A DNA stretch of 64,000 bases from Oenococcus sp. UCMA 16435 (GTDB lineage Bacteria > Bacillota > Bacilli > Lactobacillales > Lactobacillaceae). The notes under the pieces were generated by a model that was not told the origin of the DNA, ran no database searches, and saw only the letters and a program-made list of their open reading frames with translations. How positions within the stretch are numbered: the first letter of the stretch is position 1; each line of letters begins with the position of its first letter. Positions 27,263 to 36,471 of the stretch are shown one piece after another. A program made the translations under genes and the position numbers. The DNA lies in assembly GCA_004010835.2 (NCBI GenBank), contig CP030868.2, positions 1,798,001-1,862,000 of the forward strand, written 5' to 3'.

Positions 27263-28388
27263 TTGGCACGGATCGGAACTTTTTTAATAAAAATGGTGCC
27301 ACCAGTGTGCAAACAAAGATAGCACTGATGACAGCTGAATAACGATCAACGGATAGAAGGCGACTTTGAAAGCCAATTTGAGCAATGATTAAAGCCATTT
27401 CACCTCTTGATACCATACCGAATCCAATCATTAAAGAAGATTGATTAGAAAAACCGAATAATTTAGCTCCGGCACCAGCACCAATGGTTTTACTTATGAT
27501 TCCAACAATGGTTAAGATGATAAATAAAAGAAAATCATCAATAATTCCTTTAAAGGTGATATTTAATCCAATACTAATAAAGAAAACCGGAATAAATAAT
27601 CCATAGCCAATCGGCTGAATACCTTTGTTGATCATCTTTTTATAATCAGTTTGTCCAACTGCAATTCCGGCAAAAAAGGAACCAATTACGGTGCTGAGGC
27701 CCATTAAATCAGCTATGTAACTTAAGCCAAAGCATAGCATTAAAGCCATAATAATTTCGGATACCGGAATTTCAAAAATAGCACTAAGATCCATTAGCTT
27801 AGGGATAATCCAACGAATACTGACTAACAAAATAATAAAAAATAGGATTTGCAAAGCCAGTGTCGATCCAATCTTGCTTGAAGTCATGCCGCTGGTAACC
27901 ACGCTTAACAGAATAACCGAAAAAATATCGTCAGCAACTGCTGCACCAAGGATTGTGATGCCTTCTTGACTAGCCAGCTGATTCATTTCTTTTAAAACTT
28001 CGACTGTAATGGAAACCGAAGTGGCTGCAAAGATTACTCCTAGAAAAATACTTTCTTTGTTATTTAAATTAAATAACAGGCCGATAAAATAAAAGCTTGC
28101 TAACGGCAACAGCATTCCCATGGTTGCAACTAATATGCTTGGTTTAATAAAGCGCAAAAGGAGATGAAGGTCGCTTTCTAAACCGGCCATAAACATGAGA
28201 ATTATAACGCCAATCTCTGAAAAAATTTTAATAAAATCATTGGCTTGAATTAAATTCAAAAAAGCCGGTCCTAGAATAACTCCTACCAAAAGTTGACCAA
28301 TCACAACCGGGAAATTCAACTTTGCGCTTAAATGGCCAACCAGCGTTGTTGCTATAAGAATTAAACAAATCATTCCTAAAAAATTCAC
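27255..28388 (-). CDS. Cation:proton antiporter, CPA2 family
   Basis: About 377 aa with some twelve hydrophobic helices, membrane domain only, without the C-terminal TrkA-N domain of Kef channels. The N-terminus (LNFPVVIGQLLVGVILGPAFL) and the GAAVADDIFSVILL segment, whose Asp-Asp is the ion/proton site, are typical of NapA/GerN-like Na+(K+)/H+ exchangers. I set the start at GTG 28388, seven bases after GGAG; TTG at 28400 has no Shine-Dalgarno. It would help pH and sodium balance, important in acid habitats. Confidence 0.88.
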   Translation of the reverse strand: MNFLGMICLILIATTLVGHLSAKLNFPVVIGQLLVGVILGPAFLNLIQANDFIKIFSEIGVIILMFMAGLESDLHLLLRFIKPSILVATMGMLLPLASFYFIGLLFNLNNKESIFLGVIFAATSVSITVEVLKEMNQLASQEGITILGAAVADDIFSVILLSVVTSGMTSSKIGSTLALQILFFIILLVSIRWIIPKLMDLSAIFEIPVSEIIMALMLCFGLSYIADLMGLSTVIGSFFAGIAVGQTDYKKMINKGIQPIGYGLFIPVFFISIGLNITFKGIIDDFLLFIILTIVGIISKTIGAGAGAKLFGFSNQSSLMIGFGMVSRGEMALIIAQIGFQSRLLSVDRYSAVISAIFVCTLVAPFLLKKFRSVPTT

Positions 28389-28692
28389 TTTTTTCTCCAA
28401 TTCCTAATAATTAAAAAACTGTTACTTCAAAAATTCCTAACAACCCAAAATAGGAACTAATTCTTGAAAGCAACAGCTTCAACCAGTTAATATTTATTTA
28501 TTAATTATATTTACTATAACATTTAGGATATTGTTATTTTTTTACTAGTTCGAACAGTTTTCCACACAATTGTTTTATACAAAATGAACGGACTATTTAT
28601 CCAGATTTAATAACTAGTATCGGTCTCTGACCGTTTCGTGTTTTTTTGGTTCAATGACTTTTTTGTCTATACTAAATGGCAAAGGTTATCTG

Positions 28693-29220
28693 ATGTTGGC
28701 ATTAAAAAATAATCAAATTAATTTGTTTCCTTTAAGAATTCAAGAAGCAAAAAATTAGTATGAAATTTTTAAGAATCCCAAATTGTTTATTTATACAAAA
28801 AGGCAGGCTTTTAAAAACGTTCAGGAGGCTGAAGCTTTCATTAATAGGCATAATCATATGCCTAACTTTTTTGGGATTTATTTGAACCAGGGACAGAAAT
28901 TGATAGGGAACTGCCAATTGAGTATTGATAAAAACCAACGAGAAGGAGAGATTGCCTATTCGATCGACAAGCTTTATTAGGGAAAAGGAATTGTGACCGA
29001 AGTAGCTGAATGTTTGCTTAAATTAGGCTTTTCATCTCAGTTCCTTAATAAGATTTCTGCTTCTTGCGTACCGGATAATATTGGGTCGAAGAAAGTTCTC
29101 GAAAAAAATGGCATGCGTGACATTGGAATTACCAAAAAAGCTTTTAAAAAGAATGGAACTGCTTTTGATCTCGAGAATTTTGAAATAACAAAAGAAGTAT
29201 ATTTGAAAAAGGATGACTAA
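28693..29220 (+). pseudogene. GNAT acetyltransferase with two amber codons
   Basis: One continuous frame of 175 codons from ATG 28693 to TAA 29218 codes for a RimJ-type N-acetyltransferase, broken only by TAG at 28756 and TAG at 28978. The second stop stands where relatives have Trp in the acetyl-CoA loop (Y-W-G-K-G-I); the first lies where W-Y is common. Both are TGG to TAG changes. The rest, such as IDKNQREGEIAYSI and VPDNIGSKKVLEKNGM, is well preserved. Confidence 0.8.
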
Positions 29221-29318
29221 GGAAAACAAACGGCATTATTAGTTGTATTGAAGATAAGCAATTTATAGTCAGACTAATTATATAGAAGCTTAGCCATATT
29301 TGGGGAAGGTTTGTAAAG

Positions 29319-29765
29319 GTGGAACAATTTAAATTTTTTAAATTCAGAACAGATGATCAAGAATATTATCATGAAAATCTGATTTTGAGAAACGAAGTTT
29401 TAAGGAAAACGATTGGAAAAGATATTTTCGATGATGATCTCGAGATTGAGAAAAATAATCTTTTTTATGGTATCAGTATACATAACCACCTGATAGCAAC
29501 TTTTAGTCTTTTCGATGAGGAATTATTGACTGCTTATTTGGTAGCCTTCGCTGTCAAACGAGATTTTCAAAAACAGGGTTTGGGATCTCTACTTCTCAAA
29601 TATGCAATAGACGATTTAAGGCATAGTGATTATAAACAAATCAAAACCGATGCAAGAGTTAGTGCTCACGGGTTCTATCTTAAAAATGGTTTTAAGGACC
29701 TCGGGCCACGTTACCATAATTCCAGACTAGGTATTGATGATTATTCGATGGTGTATGTTTTGTAG
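29319..29765 (+). CDS. GNAT family N-acetyltransferase
   Basis: 148 aa, complete GNAT fold. Acetyl-CoA loop: VKRDFQKQGLGSLLLKYAI (Q/R-x-x-G-x-G/A). C-terminal ARVSAHGFYLKNGF is the usual beta-6/7 region. It transfers acetyl from acetyl-CoA to an amine; the acceptor is unknown. The start is GTG 29319, with GGGGAAGG some distance upstream. It lies between two broken GNAT genes and is the only intact one of the three. Confidence 0.85.
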   Translation: MEQFKFFKFRTDDQEYYHENLILRNEVLRKTIGKDIFDDDLEIEKNNLFYGISIHNHLIATFSLFDEELLTAYLVAFAVKRDFQKQGLGSLLLKYAIDDLRHSDYKQIKTDARVSAHGFYLKNGFKDLGPRYHNSRLGIDDYSMVYVL

Positions 29766-29858
29766 CTAATTATTCAAAGCTATCCAAATTTTTTAAGCTT
29801 GATGCATTAGAATTTATTTTAAATAAAGCCATATTGAACTAGGATATTGGTTTTTGCC

Positions 29859-30350
29859 TTAAATTTTTTTATTAAGAAATATAAGGTCCGTCCCTGGTTG
29901 AATATTTTGACTTTCGTCTTTGATAACTTGGTACCCACATTTCAGATATAAATGGACAAGTTTACTTTCTTGCTTGATTGTGTCGACATATCAAGTTTTA
30001 ATACTGGGAAATAGATTTTCTATGACAAGCAGTGAATTTTGAGCAATCTTTTGTCCCTGAAACTTCGGTAAAACCAATAAAGGAGAAAGCTTGGCAGAAT
30101 TTTCCTTTGCATCGATTATCACCCTAATTAAGCCGACTTTAGAACGATTCAAAATAATGAAGAAAAAGAAACTGTTATCTTGCAGTATTTTTCTTTTAAT
30201 TACTTCTACGGGTTCTTTATAAGGGCTTGTCTTTTCATCGTGGTAACGATCATATAATTCCTTGAAACTATCTCTATACATAGAAACAATTTGTTCAAGA
30301 TCATTTTCTGAAGCTCTTTGAAAAGATAACTTTTGATTGTTTAAAGACAT
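29859..30350 (-). pseudogene. GNAT acetyltransferase split by an opal codon
   Basis: The frame from ATG 30350 reads through a GNAT protein (LSPLLVLPKFQGQKIAQNSL, acetyl-CoA loop) to TGA at 29991-29993 and then continues in the same frame as YVDTIKQESKLVHLYLKCGY to TAA at 29859. Relatives have W before the Glu/Val-Asp-Thr, so TGG to TGA explains the break. The upstream codons to 30422 are not needed. A shortened protein without the last strand is unlikely to be active. Confidence 0.72.
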
Positions 30351-30527
30351 AGTTCTTATACTCCAGTAATGCCAATTTATTGTTTTTAATTGTAGACTTA
30401 TTAAGAAAAAATCAGAAATCAAAAATTATGAGTTTGATCGGGTTTATTAATCAGTAAATACTCATTTTAAGTTTTCGAATAATGTAATCCAAGTCATGAA
30501 TGTTTTCCAATATTTATTTAGTTTATA

Positions 30528-30591
30528 TTGACAAAACTAACTAATAAGTATAGGATTTATTTTGTTAGAAAATAGAAAACTAACTAATTAG
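30528..30591 (+). promoter_or_regulatory. Promoter and MarR operators of the ABC exporter operon
   Basis: TTGACA (30528-30533), 17-bp spacer, TAGGAT (30551-30556). Two direct copies of AAAACTAACTAATWAG lie at 30533-30548 (in the spacer) and 30576-30591 (after the start of transcription), 43 bp apart, about four helical turns. They are probably the sites of the MarR protein encoded next. Confidence 0.7.
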
Positions 30592-30610
30592 ATAAATAGC
30601 GAGGCAGAAA

Positions 30611-31222
30611 ATGAATAACAAGGAGATATTTGAAGAACTGACAACTTTAGCACGTCAACCGGCAATTTGGTTTGCGGCACGGAGCTTGTATGGCCATGGT
30701 GGCAATCAGCGACCGGATAATAGTCGACGCTTACTGAAAGTTTTAGCAGAAACAGATAATGATTTAACCGCGGGTGCAATCGCTGATATTTTAGCAATAC
30801 GGCCGGCATCGGTTACGCAAATTATCAAAAAACTAGAAAGCAACGATTATATTCAACGCGTTAGAGACGAAAGCGACGCGCGAGTGGTCCGCGTGAAAAT
30901 AACTTCCAAGGGGCGTAAGCAGTTAGAGACGTTAGAAGATAAACAAAGCGATTTCCAGACCGAGTTATTCGATGTTTTTGATGATGATGAGCGCCAACGT
31001 TTCGGTGAAAGTTTACGTAAATTAAACGAACACGTAATGTCGGAAAAGTATCTCGACAATATGCGCAGCAAAATGGATAAACATATGCGATTCGGCTTCG
31101 ATCATTTTGTTAATATTACCAATGCGCGTAAATTTCATGAAAATCAAACTGGGTATCTTAAAAAAATGCGCGAACATCAGCAACAAAATACTTTCGATCA
31201 CGATGATAACGAAAGTTTTTAA
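30611..31222 (+). CDS. MarR family regulator of ABC exporter
   Basis: 203 aa, longer than standard MarR because of a C-terminal extension of about 50 charged residues (after residue 145). The winged helix includes LTAGAIADILAIRPASVTQI and the wing RDESDARVVRVKITSKGR. It is the first gene of an operon with an LmrA-like ABC exporter. Direct repeats around the promoter suggest autorepression, relieved by the exporter's substrates. ATG 30611 follows the GAGGCAG sequence. Confidence 0.9.
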   Translation: MNNKEIFEELTTLARQPAIWFAARSLYGHGGNQRPDNSRRLLKVLAETDNDLTAGAIADILAIRPASVTQIIKKLESNDYIQRVRDESDARVVRVKITSKGRKQLETLEDKQSDFQTELFDVFDDDERQRFGESLRKLNEHVMSEKYLDNMRSKMDKHMRFGFDHFVNITNARKFHENQTGYLKKMREHQQQNTFDHDDNESF

Positions 31223-31366
31223 AAATGGAAATGCATAAGCAAAAAACGAACAGGCTATTTTATTGAATATAGATGGAAACAATAACCGTCGAATTTGATG
31301 AGCTCTAGAAATGGCAAACATTTGTCTTAGCCGATTTTGTTTAGAAGAATAAAGGAGAAGAAACTA

Positions 31367-33166
31367 ATGTCGGAAAGAACACTTAGTACGCGTGCAACGT
31401 TTAATACTCGCAAAAGTGAAAAAGCGCCAAAAGCGAAGGTTTCAGGCCTTTGGAAAATTATTAAAATAGCGCATCCACAATTCAAGTGGATGATATCGGG
31501 CCTCTTGTTTTCAATTATTGGCGTGGTTTTCAATTTAATGACACCGAAATATTCGGGAAAATTAATTAATTCCTTTAGCGGCCAAAGTTTAAAGAATATT
31601 CATCTTAATGGGACGATCATAGCACTTGTTTTGATCCTGTTTATTGGTGGCGCCATTGTATCGGCTATTGGCAATTTTTTGACCGGTGTGGCAGGAGAAC
31701 AATTGGTGCGTAATTTACGCCAAATCGTTTGGGATAAATTGGTTATTTTCAAAATGCCATATTTTGATAGTGTAAAATCTGGAGAAACAACTTCCCGTTT
31801 AACAAGTGATACTTCGCAGGTGAAAACATTAGTTGCTAATACATTGCCAAACTTTTTGACAAGTATGATTTCAATGGTTGGTGCGGTTATTTTGATGTTC
31901 ACAACTGATTGGCACATGGCAATTTGGATATTTATTGCTGTACCGGTTACAGCTCTATTAGTAGCACCGGTCATGGTTTTGGGTTCAAAAGTAGGTCGTG
32001 GTACTCAGGATGCTATGGCTGATTTTACTGGTGGATCGCAAGAAACTCTTGCTGAAATGCGTTTAGTGAAATCTTCCGGTGCTGAACAGCATGTTTTAAA
32101 ACGTGGTGTTGATCAAATTCAAAATTTGTTTAAATTCGGTCGACGCGAAGCTATCGTCGACGGTGTAATGGGACCAATCATGACAATGGTAATGATGGGC
32201 TTGTTCGCCTTAATTTTAGTTGTTGGTTCATTACGTGTTGCTAAAGGTGAATCGTCAATGGGTACACTATTTAGTTTCATCATGTACTTGTTTCAGATTA
32301 TGCCTGCTCTGGTAAGCGTTGGTACCTTTGGCTCAACTTTTGCTAAGACACAAGGTGCAACACACCGCTTGATTACTTTGTTGGATGAACCGGTTGAAGA
32401 GCTTAACAAAGGAGAAAATATTGATGTTGAAGGACTCACTTTAACAGCTGATGACGTTGATTTTGCCTATGAAAGCGATCAACCGATTTTACACAATGTA
32501 TCCTTTGAGGCAAAACCTAACACGATTGTGGCATTTGCCGGTCCTTCAGGTGGCGGTAAATCAACAATATTTCAGCTGCTCGAACGTTTTTACAATCCTA
32601 CTAGGGGAACTATGAGGATTGGGAATCACGATGTTAAAGATATTTCACTCAACTCATGGCGCTCGCAAATCGGCTTTGTATCGCAGGATTCATCAATTAT
32701 GGCTGGTACAATTCGCGATAATTTGACCTATGGATTAAAAAAAGAATTTTCTGATGAAAGATTGTGGGAAGTTTTGCAATTAGCCTATGCAGATAAATTC
32801 GTTGACAACATGCCCAACAAATTGGATACACAGGTTGGCGAAAGAGGCGTAAAGGTTTCTGGTGGCCAGCGTCAACGTTTGGCAATTGCTCGTGCTTTCT
32901 TGCGGGACCCTAAGATTTTGATGTTGGATGAAGCAACAGCAAGTCTGGATTCGGAATCCGAAGCAATGGTGCAACGCGCGCTTGAACAATTGATGCGAAA
33001 TCGTACGACCTTGGTTATCGCGCATCGTTTGTCGACAATTGTTGATGCCGATAAAATCTATTTCATTGAACATGGCGAAGTGACTGGTTCGGGTACTCAT
33101 CGAGAATTGTTAAAAAGTCATAAGTTGTATGCAGAATATGTTTCTGAACAATTTGTCACTAAATAA
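31367..33166 (+). CDS. ABC multidrug exporter, LmrA/MsbA type half-transporter
   Basis: About 599 aa: six membrane helices (residues about 35-330), then the ATPase domain with Walker A GPSGGGKST at 392-400, the signature VSGGQ at 497-501, Walker B ILMLDEATASLD, and H-loop IAHRLST. It works as a homodimer and exports hydrophobic compounds or lipids. The start is ATG 31367, preceded by AAAGGAG; the frame is open further up. It lies in one operon with an upstream MarR regulator. Oenococcus has a described LmrA homologue, OmrA; this could be that gene, but identity is not proven here. Confidence 0.92.
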   Translation: MSERTLSTRATFNTRKSEKAPKAKVSGLWKIIKIAHPQFKWMISGLLFSIIGVVFNLMTPKYSGKLINSFSGQSLKNIHLNGTIIALVLILFIGGAIVSAIGNFLTGVAGEQLVRNLRQIVWDKLVIFKMPYFDSVKSGETTSRLTSDTSQVKTLVANTLPNFLTSMISMVGAVILMFTTDWHMAIWIFIAVPVTALLVAPVMVLGSKVGRGTQDAMADFTGGSQETLAEMRLVKSSGAEQHVLKRGVDQIQNLFKFGRREAIVDGVMGPIMTMVMMGLFALILVVGSLRVAKGESSMGTLFSFIMYLFQIMPALVSVGTFGSTFAKTQGATHRLITLLDEPVEELNKGENIDVEGLTLTADDVDFAYESDQPILHNVSFEAKPNTIVAFAGPSGGGKSTIFQLLERFYNPTRGTMRIGNHDVKDISLNSWRSQIGFVSQDSSIMAGTIRDNLTYGLKKEFSDERLWEVLQLAYADKFVDNMPNKLDTQVGERGVKVSGGQRQRLAIARAFLRDPKILMLDEATASLDSESEAMVQRALEQLMRNRTTLVIAHRLSTIVDADKIYFIEHGEVTGSGTHRELLKSHKLYAEYVSEQFVTK

Positions 33167-33184
33167 TCAAAAGAGGCAATCAAA

Positions 33185-33832
33185 ATGAAAGAAGAAACAC
33201 AAAAACTAACAAAATTAGATCCACGAATTACAGAATTCCAAGATTCTCTTCGAGAAAAATATGCTGAGGAGAATAAAACGGCTAAAAAAGGGCAGATTGA
33301 CTTTGTTGGCTCATCATTAATGGAAATTTTTCCAATTGATAAAATGCAAAAAGATTATGACCTTGGTTTGAATAAAATAATTTATAATCGCGGTGTTCGT
33401 GCCACAACGACAGCGGATTTGCTTCAACACATCGATACGCTCATATTTGATTTGGCACCCAGCAAAATTTTTATCAACATCGGATCAAACGACATCGGGT
33501 TTAACTTACTGGAAAAAACTTTTTTAAAAAACTATGATAATATCTTAAAACAAATCAAAGAAAAACTGCCAGACACCAAAGTATTTGTGATGGCTTATTA
33601 TCCGATGTCAGGCACTGGTGCTGATTTCGACGACAGAAGTAACAGCGACCTGCAAACAGCAAATGAAAAAGTTCGTCAGTTGGCAAAAAGAAATGGCTGC
33701 CAGTTCATCAATGTCAACGAAGGTTTAACTGATAGTGAGGGTAATTTACGAGCAGAATTAACTTTTGACGGAGTACACATGTTGCCAGCCGGATTTAGGA
33801 TTGTACTTAAGAATTTGATGCGCTATATATAA
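33185..33832 (+). CDS. SGNH/GDSL-type hydrolase
   Basis: 215 aa, cytoplasmic (no signal peptide). SGNH blocks: block I FVGSSLMEIFP with the nucleophile Ser, block III INIGSNDIGFN with the Asn, block V DGVHMLPAGF with Asp and His. Such esterases cut acetyl or other ester groups from sugars or lipids. It lies 18 bp after the ABC exporter, so it is the third gene of that operon. It might act on a compound handled by the exporter, but this is a guess. Confidence 0.85.
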   Translation: MKEETQKLTKLDPRITEFQDSLREKYAEENKTAKKGQIDFVGSSLMEIFPIDKMQKDYDLGLNKIIYNRGVRATTTADLLQHIDTLIFDLAPSKIFINIGSNDIGFNLLEKTFLKNYDNILKQIKEKLPDTKVFVMAYYPMSGTGADFDDRSNSDLQTANEKVRQLAKRNGCQFINVNEGLTDSEGNLRAELTFDGVHMLPAGFRIVLKNLMRYI

Positions 33833-34337
33833 AATAACTCGAGGAGAAATACGGATAATCACTTCTTTATGCTTGATGTGATACGCTTGAGATTATTGTT
33901 CATCTGATTAAATATTAAAAAACTCGCAATCTTAATTCTTATTAGCAAATTTATCTATTGTTTTTTTAAAATCCTTATCAAAAAACGTAATTGAGCAAAG
34001 CTTGAATTATTTGAAAGTGTTGGTTATATGCTATTTTTTGAAGAAGTTTATCATTTCAATAAGAGTGTTACGAAATTTATCGAAAATTAATTTAAATAAA
34101 TTAAAAATCATTTCCTAATTGAGATGATTTTTTGTAATAGTTTATCCGACCTATATATATCTAGAAAACGGAAACCAAGCAAACATTATATTTTATAGTA
34201 TTGGAAATTAATAACCAATAATAGGCATGCAATAAGAAATCGTTGTTTTTATTTTGCCCTTTATTTAAATAATCATCTTCTGAAAACCTTTAAATTTAAT
34301 TTTGATCACGGCCTAAAAAAGTTTGTGAAGTTATTTT
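33833..34337. other. AT-rich gap with one terminator
   Basis: No gene seen. A hairpin AAAATCATTTC/GAGATGATTTT with a T-run (34104-34133) can end the exporter operon transcript. The remainder is AT-rich without further signals that I can support. Confidence 0.6.
34104..34133 (+). terminator. Terminator in gap before tre operon
   Basis: AAAATCATTTC and GAGATGATTTT arms, 6-nt loop, T-run. Confidence 0.65.
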
Positions 34338-34388
34338 TGCAAGCGCTTTATGTAAACGCTTGCAAATAAATAGATTATTGATTATGAT
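34338..34388 (+). promoter_or_regulatory. tre promoter with overlapping cre sites
   Basis: TTGCAA (34360-34365), 17-bp spacer, TATGAT (34383-34388). A 27-bp symmetrical element (34338-34364) with perfect arms TGCAAGCG and CGCTTGCA holds two cre-like sequences, including TGTAAACGCTTGCA, and overlaps the -35 box. CcpA bound there would block the promoter when a preferred sugar is present. Confidence 0.75.
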
Positions 34389-34405
34389 TAAGAAGTAGAT
34401 CAATG

Positions 34406-34417
34406 TTGTACGTACAA
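34406..34417 (+). promoter_or_regulatory. TreR operator
   Basis: The perfect palindrome TTGTACGTACAA lies between the promoter and the first gene's Shine-Dalgarno. It matches the tre operator of Bacillus (TTGTATATACAA) except for the central two bases. Confidence 0.75.
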
Positions 34418-34432
34418 GTTAAGGAGGTAACG

Positions 34433-34921
34433 ATGCTAGGTTTCGGAAAAAAGAAAAAAGAATTAGTTGACGATCAAAAGCTATATGTTCCTGTAAACGG
34501 CAAGGTTGTTGATTTAGCAACTGTTTCCGATCCTGTTTTTGCCCAGAAAATGATGGGCGAGGGTTTTGCTGTCGAGCCCGAAGATAGCATGGTTGTGGCG
34601 CCCGTCGCTGGTGAAGTCACCGTTCTTCAGCCACATGCCGTCGGATTCAAAAGGGCTGACGGTTTGGAAATTTTGCTTCACATGGGCATTGATACCGTTA
34701 GCATGCACGGGAAACCCTTCAAACTTTTTGTCAAAGTAGGCGATATTGTTTCCGGTGGCGATAAGATAGCCGACGTTGACTGGCCGGTAATAAAGGAGGC
34801 TGGTTTTCCTTTAACGACGATGGTTTTGATCACCAATTCCAAAGATTTGCTCGATCACTTTTCTGTTGATTATGGAGAGGCCAATCATGGAACAGCTATT
34901 GGTTGGGCTAAAAGCAAGTAA
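34433..34921 (+). CDS. PTS glucose-type EIIA protein of the trehalose system
   Basis: 162 aa single-domain EIIA of the glucose family. The phosphoryl-accepting His83 lies in ILLHMGIDTV, and the supporting His68 in QPHAVGFKR. It passes phosphate from HPr to the EIIB domain of the next gene. The start is ATG 34433 after a strong AAGGAGG; upstream in-frame codons overlap the TreR box and are not used. Being first in the trehalose operon, it probably serves the EIIBC protein, which lacks an EIIA domain. Confidence 0.92.
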   Translation: MLGFGKKKKELVDDQKLYVPVNGKVVDLATVSDPVFAQKMMGEGFAVEPEDSMVVAPVAGEVTVLQPHAVGFKRADGLEILLHMGIDTVSMHGKPFKLFVKVGDIVSGGDKIADVDWPVIKEAGFPLTTMVLITNSKDLLDHFSVDYGEANHGTAIGWAKSK

Positions 34922-34941
34922 TTTTTATTTGAGAGGTTATT

Positions 34942-36453
34942 ATGGCAAAACAAGATTATAAAAAACTGGCTGCCGATATTATTGATGGTGTTGGCGGACC
35001 AGATAACGTTGACAAAGTTATTCATTGTATTACTAGATTAAGATTTTATTTAAAAGACGAAAAGAAAGCCGACACGGAAAAAATTTCCAATTTGCCTGGT
35101 GTGGCCGGAGCTGTTTACAATGCGGCGCTGGGCCAATACCAAATTGTGATTGGCCCCGCTGTTACAGATGTCTATGATCAAGTGATTGCCCAATTGGGTG
35201 CATCGGTTGTCGACGAGAATGCAACTAACCAAGCGATTGCCGACACACAGGCTTCAGCAGCTAAGAAACGGCCAACCAATCTTTGGGGCTGGATAGTTTA
35301 TGGTTTTCAATTATTAATCGGTACGATTACCGGTTCAATGATTCCAATTATCGGTTTGTTAGCAGCTTCTGGTATTTTAAAAGGTTTTTTGACCCTTTTT
35401 ACATTCAACTTAGGATGGATTGATGTAAAGTCAACGACTTACATTTTGATTAATGCAATGGGTGATTCAACCTTTTATTTCCTACCGATTTTAGTCGGTT
35501 ACACAGCTGCTAAACAGTTGAAATCAGATCCTATTACGGTCGCAGCCATCGGTGGCGTCCTTGTACATCCAACGGTAGTTGCAATTGCAGTCGCTTCAAC
35601 AAAAGGCATAAATAGTTTATTTGGAATTCCTTTGAATGCAACCTTCTTTGGTTTACCAATTCACATTCCGAATTATTCTTACACAATTTTTCCAATTATT
35701 TTTGCGGCCTGGTTGGCACGTCCGGTTGGCAACTGGTTGAAAAAAGTTTTGCCGCTTAGTTTGCGCTCGATTTTTCAACCCTTATTTACACTTTTTATCG
35801 TTACGACTGTTGTCGTAGCTGTGGTTGGCCCGGTTATTTCTCTTATTTCGGCTGGTTTAGCCGCTATTATCAACTTCTTGGTTACTTCTAACGAGGCGAT
35901 TGCCGGATTAGTTATTGGAGCTTTCTATCAGTGCTTGGTTATCTTTGGCTTGCATTGGATGGTCATTCCACTTATTTCAAACGATATTGCCTCAACCGGG
36001 CATTCCGTTTTAAACGGATTGGTTAACTTCACAATGATTGCACAAGGTGCCGGTGCATTAGGCGTTTGGGCAAAATCAAAAAAGGAAGATATTAAAAACT
36101 TGGCCTTTGCCGGTGCCTTATCTGGTTTTGCTGGTGTAACGGAGCCAGCAATGTACGGTATTAATTTGAAATACGGACGTGTTTTCTGGATGGCAAGTAT
36201 CGGTAGCGCTGTCGGAGCATTCACTGCCGGCTTAATGAAAATCAATATGTATGGATTTACGGGATCATGGATCGGTTTTCCTTCATTCTTCTCTAAGACG
36301 AATCCGAATAATATTTGGATTTTCGTTATAGCAAGTGTTGTAACGACGATTGTTTCATTCTTGGCTGTTTACCTCTGGGGATTTAAGGACAGTGATGTCG
36401 ACAAAGTAAGAAATGTTGAGAGAAAGAATGTCTTCAAGGAGGCAGTTAACTAA
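34942..36453 (+). CDS. treB: PTS trehalose EIIBC component
   Basis: 503 aa. The EIIB domain (about residues 1-85) carries the phosphorylation site Cys29 in KVIHCITRLRF. The EIIC domain follows with about ten membrane helices. It takes up trehalose and phosphorylates it to trehalose-6-phosphate. The specificity is inferred from the neighbours: phosphotrehalase directly downstream and TreR beyond. No EIIA domain is fused at the C-terminus; the separate EIIA is 20 bp upstream. GAGAGG before ATG 34942. Confidence 0.92.
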   Translation: MAKQDYKKLAADIIDGVGGPDNVDKVIHCITRLRFYLKDEKKADTEKISNLPGVAGAVYNAALGQYQIVIGPAVTDVYDQVIAQLGASVVDENATNQAIADTQASAAKKRPTNLWGWIVYGFQLLIGTITGSMIPIIGLLAASGILKGFLTLFTFNLGWIDVKSTTYILINAMGDSTFYFLPILVGYTAAKQLKSDPITVAAIGGVLVHPTVVAIAVASTKGINSLFGIPLNATFFGLPIHIPNYSYTIFPIIFAAWLARPVGNWLKKVLPLSLRSIFQPLFTLFIVTTVVVAVVGPVISLISAGLAAIINFLVTSNEAIAGLVIGAFYQCLVIFGLHWMVIPLISNDIASTGHSVLNGLVNFTMIAQGAGALGVWAKSKKEDIKNLAFAGALSGFAGVTEPAMYGINLKYGRVFWMASIGSAVGAFTAGLMKINMYGFTGSWIGFPSFFSKTNPNNIWIFVIASVVTTIVSFLAVYLWGFKDSDVDKVRNVERKNVFKEAVN

Positions 36454-36471
36454 TTTATGAAGGAAGGAATT

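Noticed and set aside
22882..29993. Use of amber/opal suppression or a changed genetic code to read TAG and TGA in the broken genes
   Set aside because: Essential genes in the window show no such internal codons, and the broken genes also have frameshifts and truncations. Plain decay is simpler.
34338..34364. 27-bp symmetrical element taken at first for a CRISPR repeat or terminator
   Set aside because: Single copy, no spacer pattern, no T-run, and both halves are cre-like and overlap a promoter.
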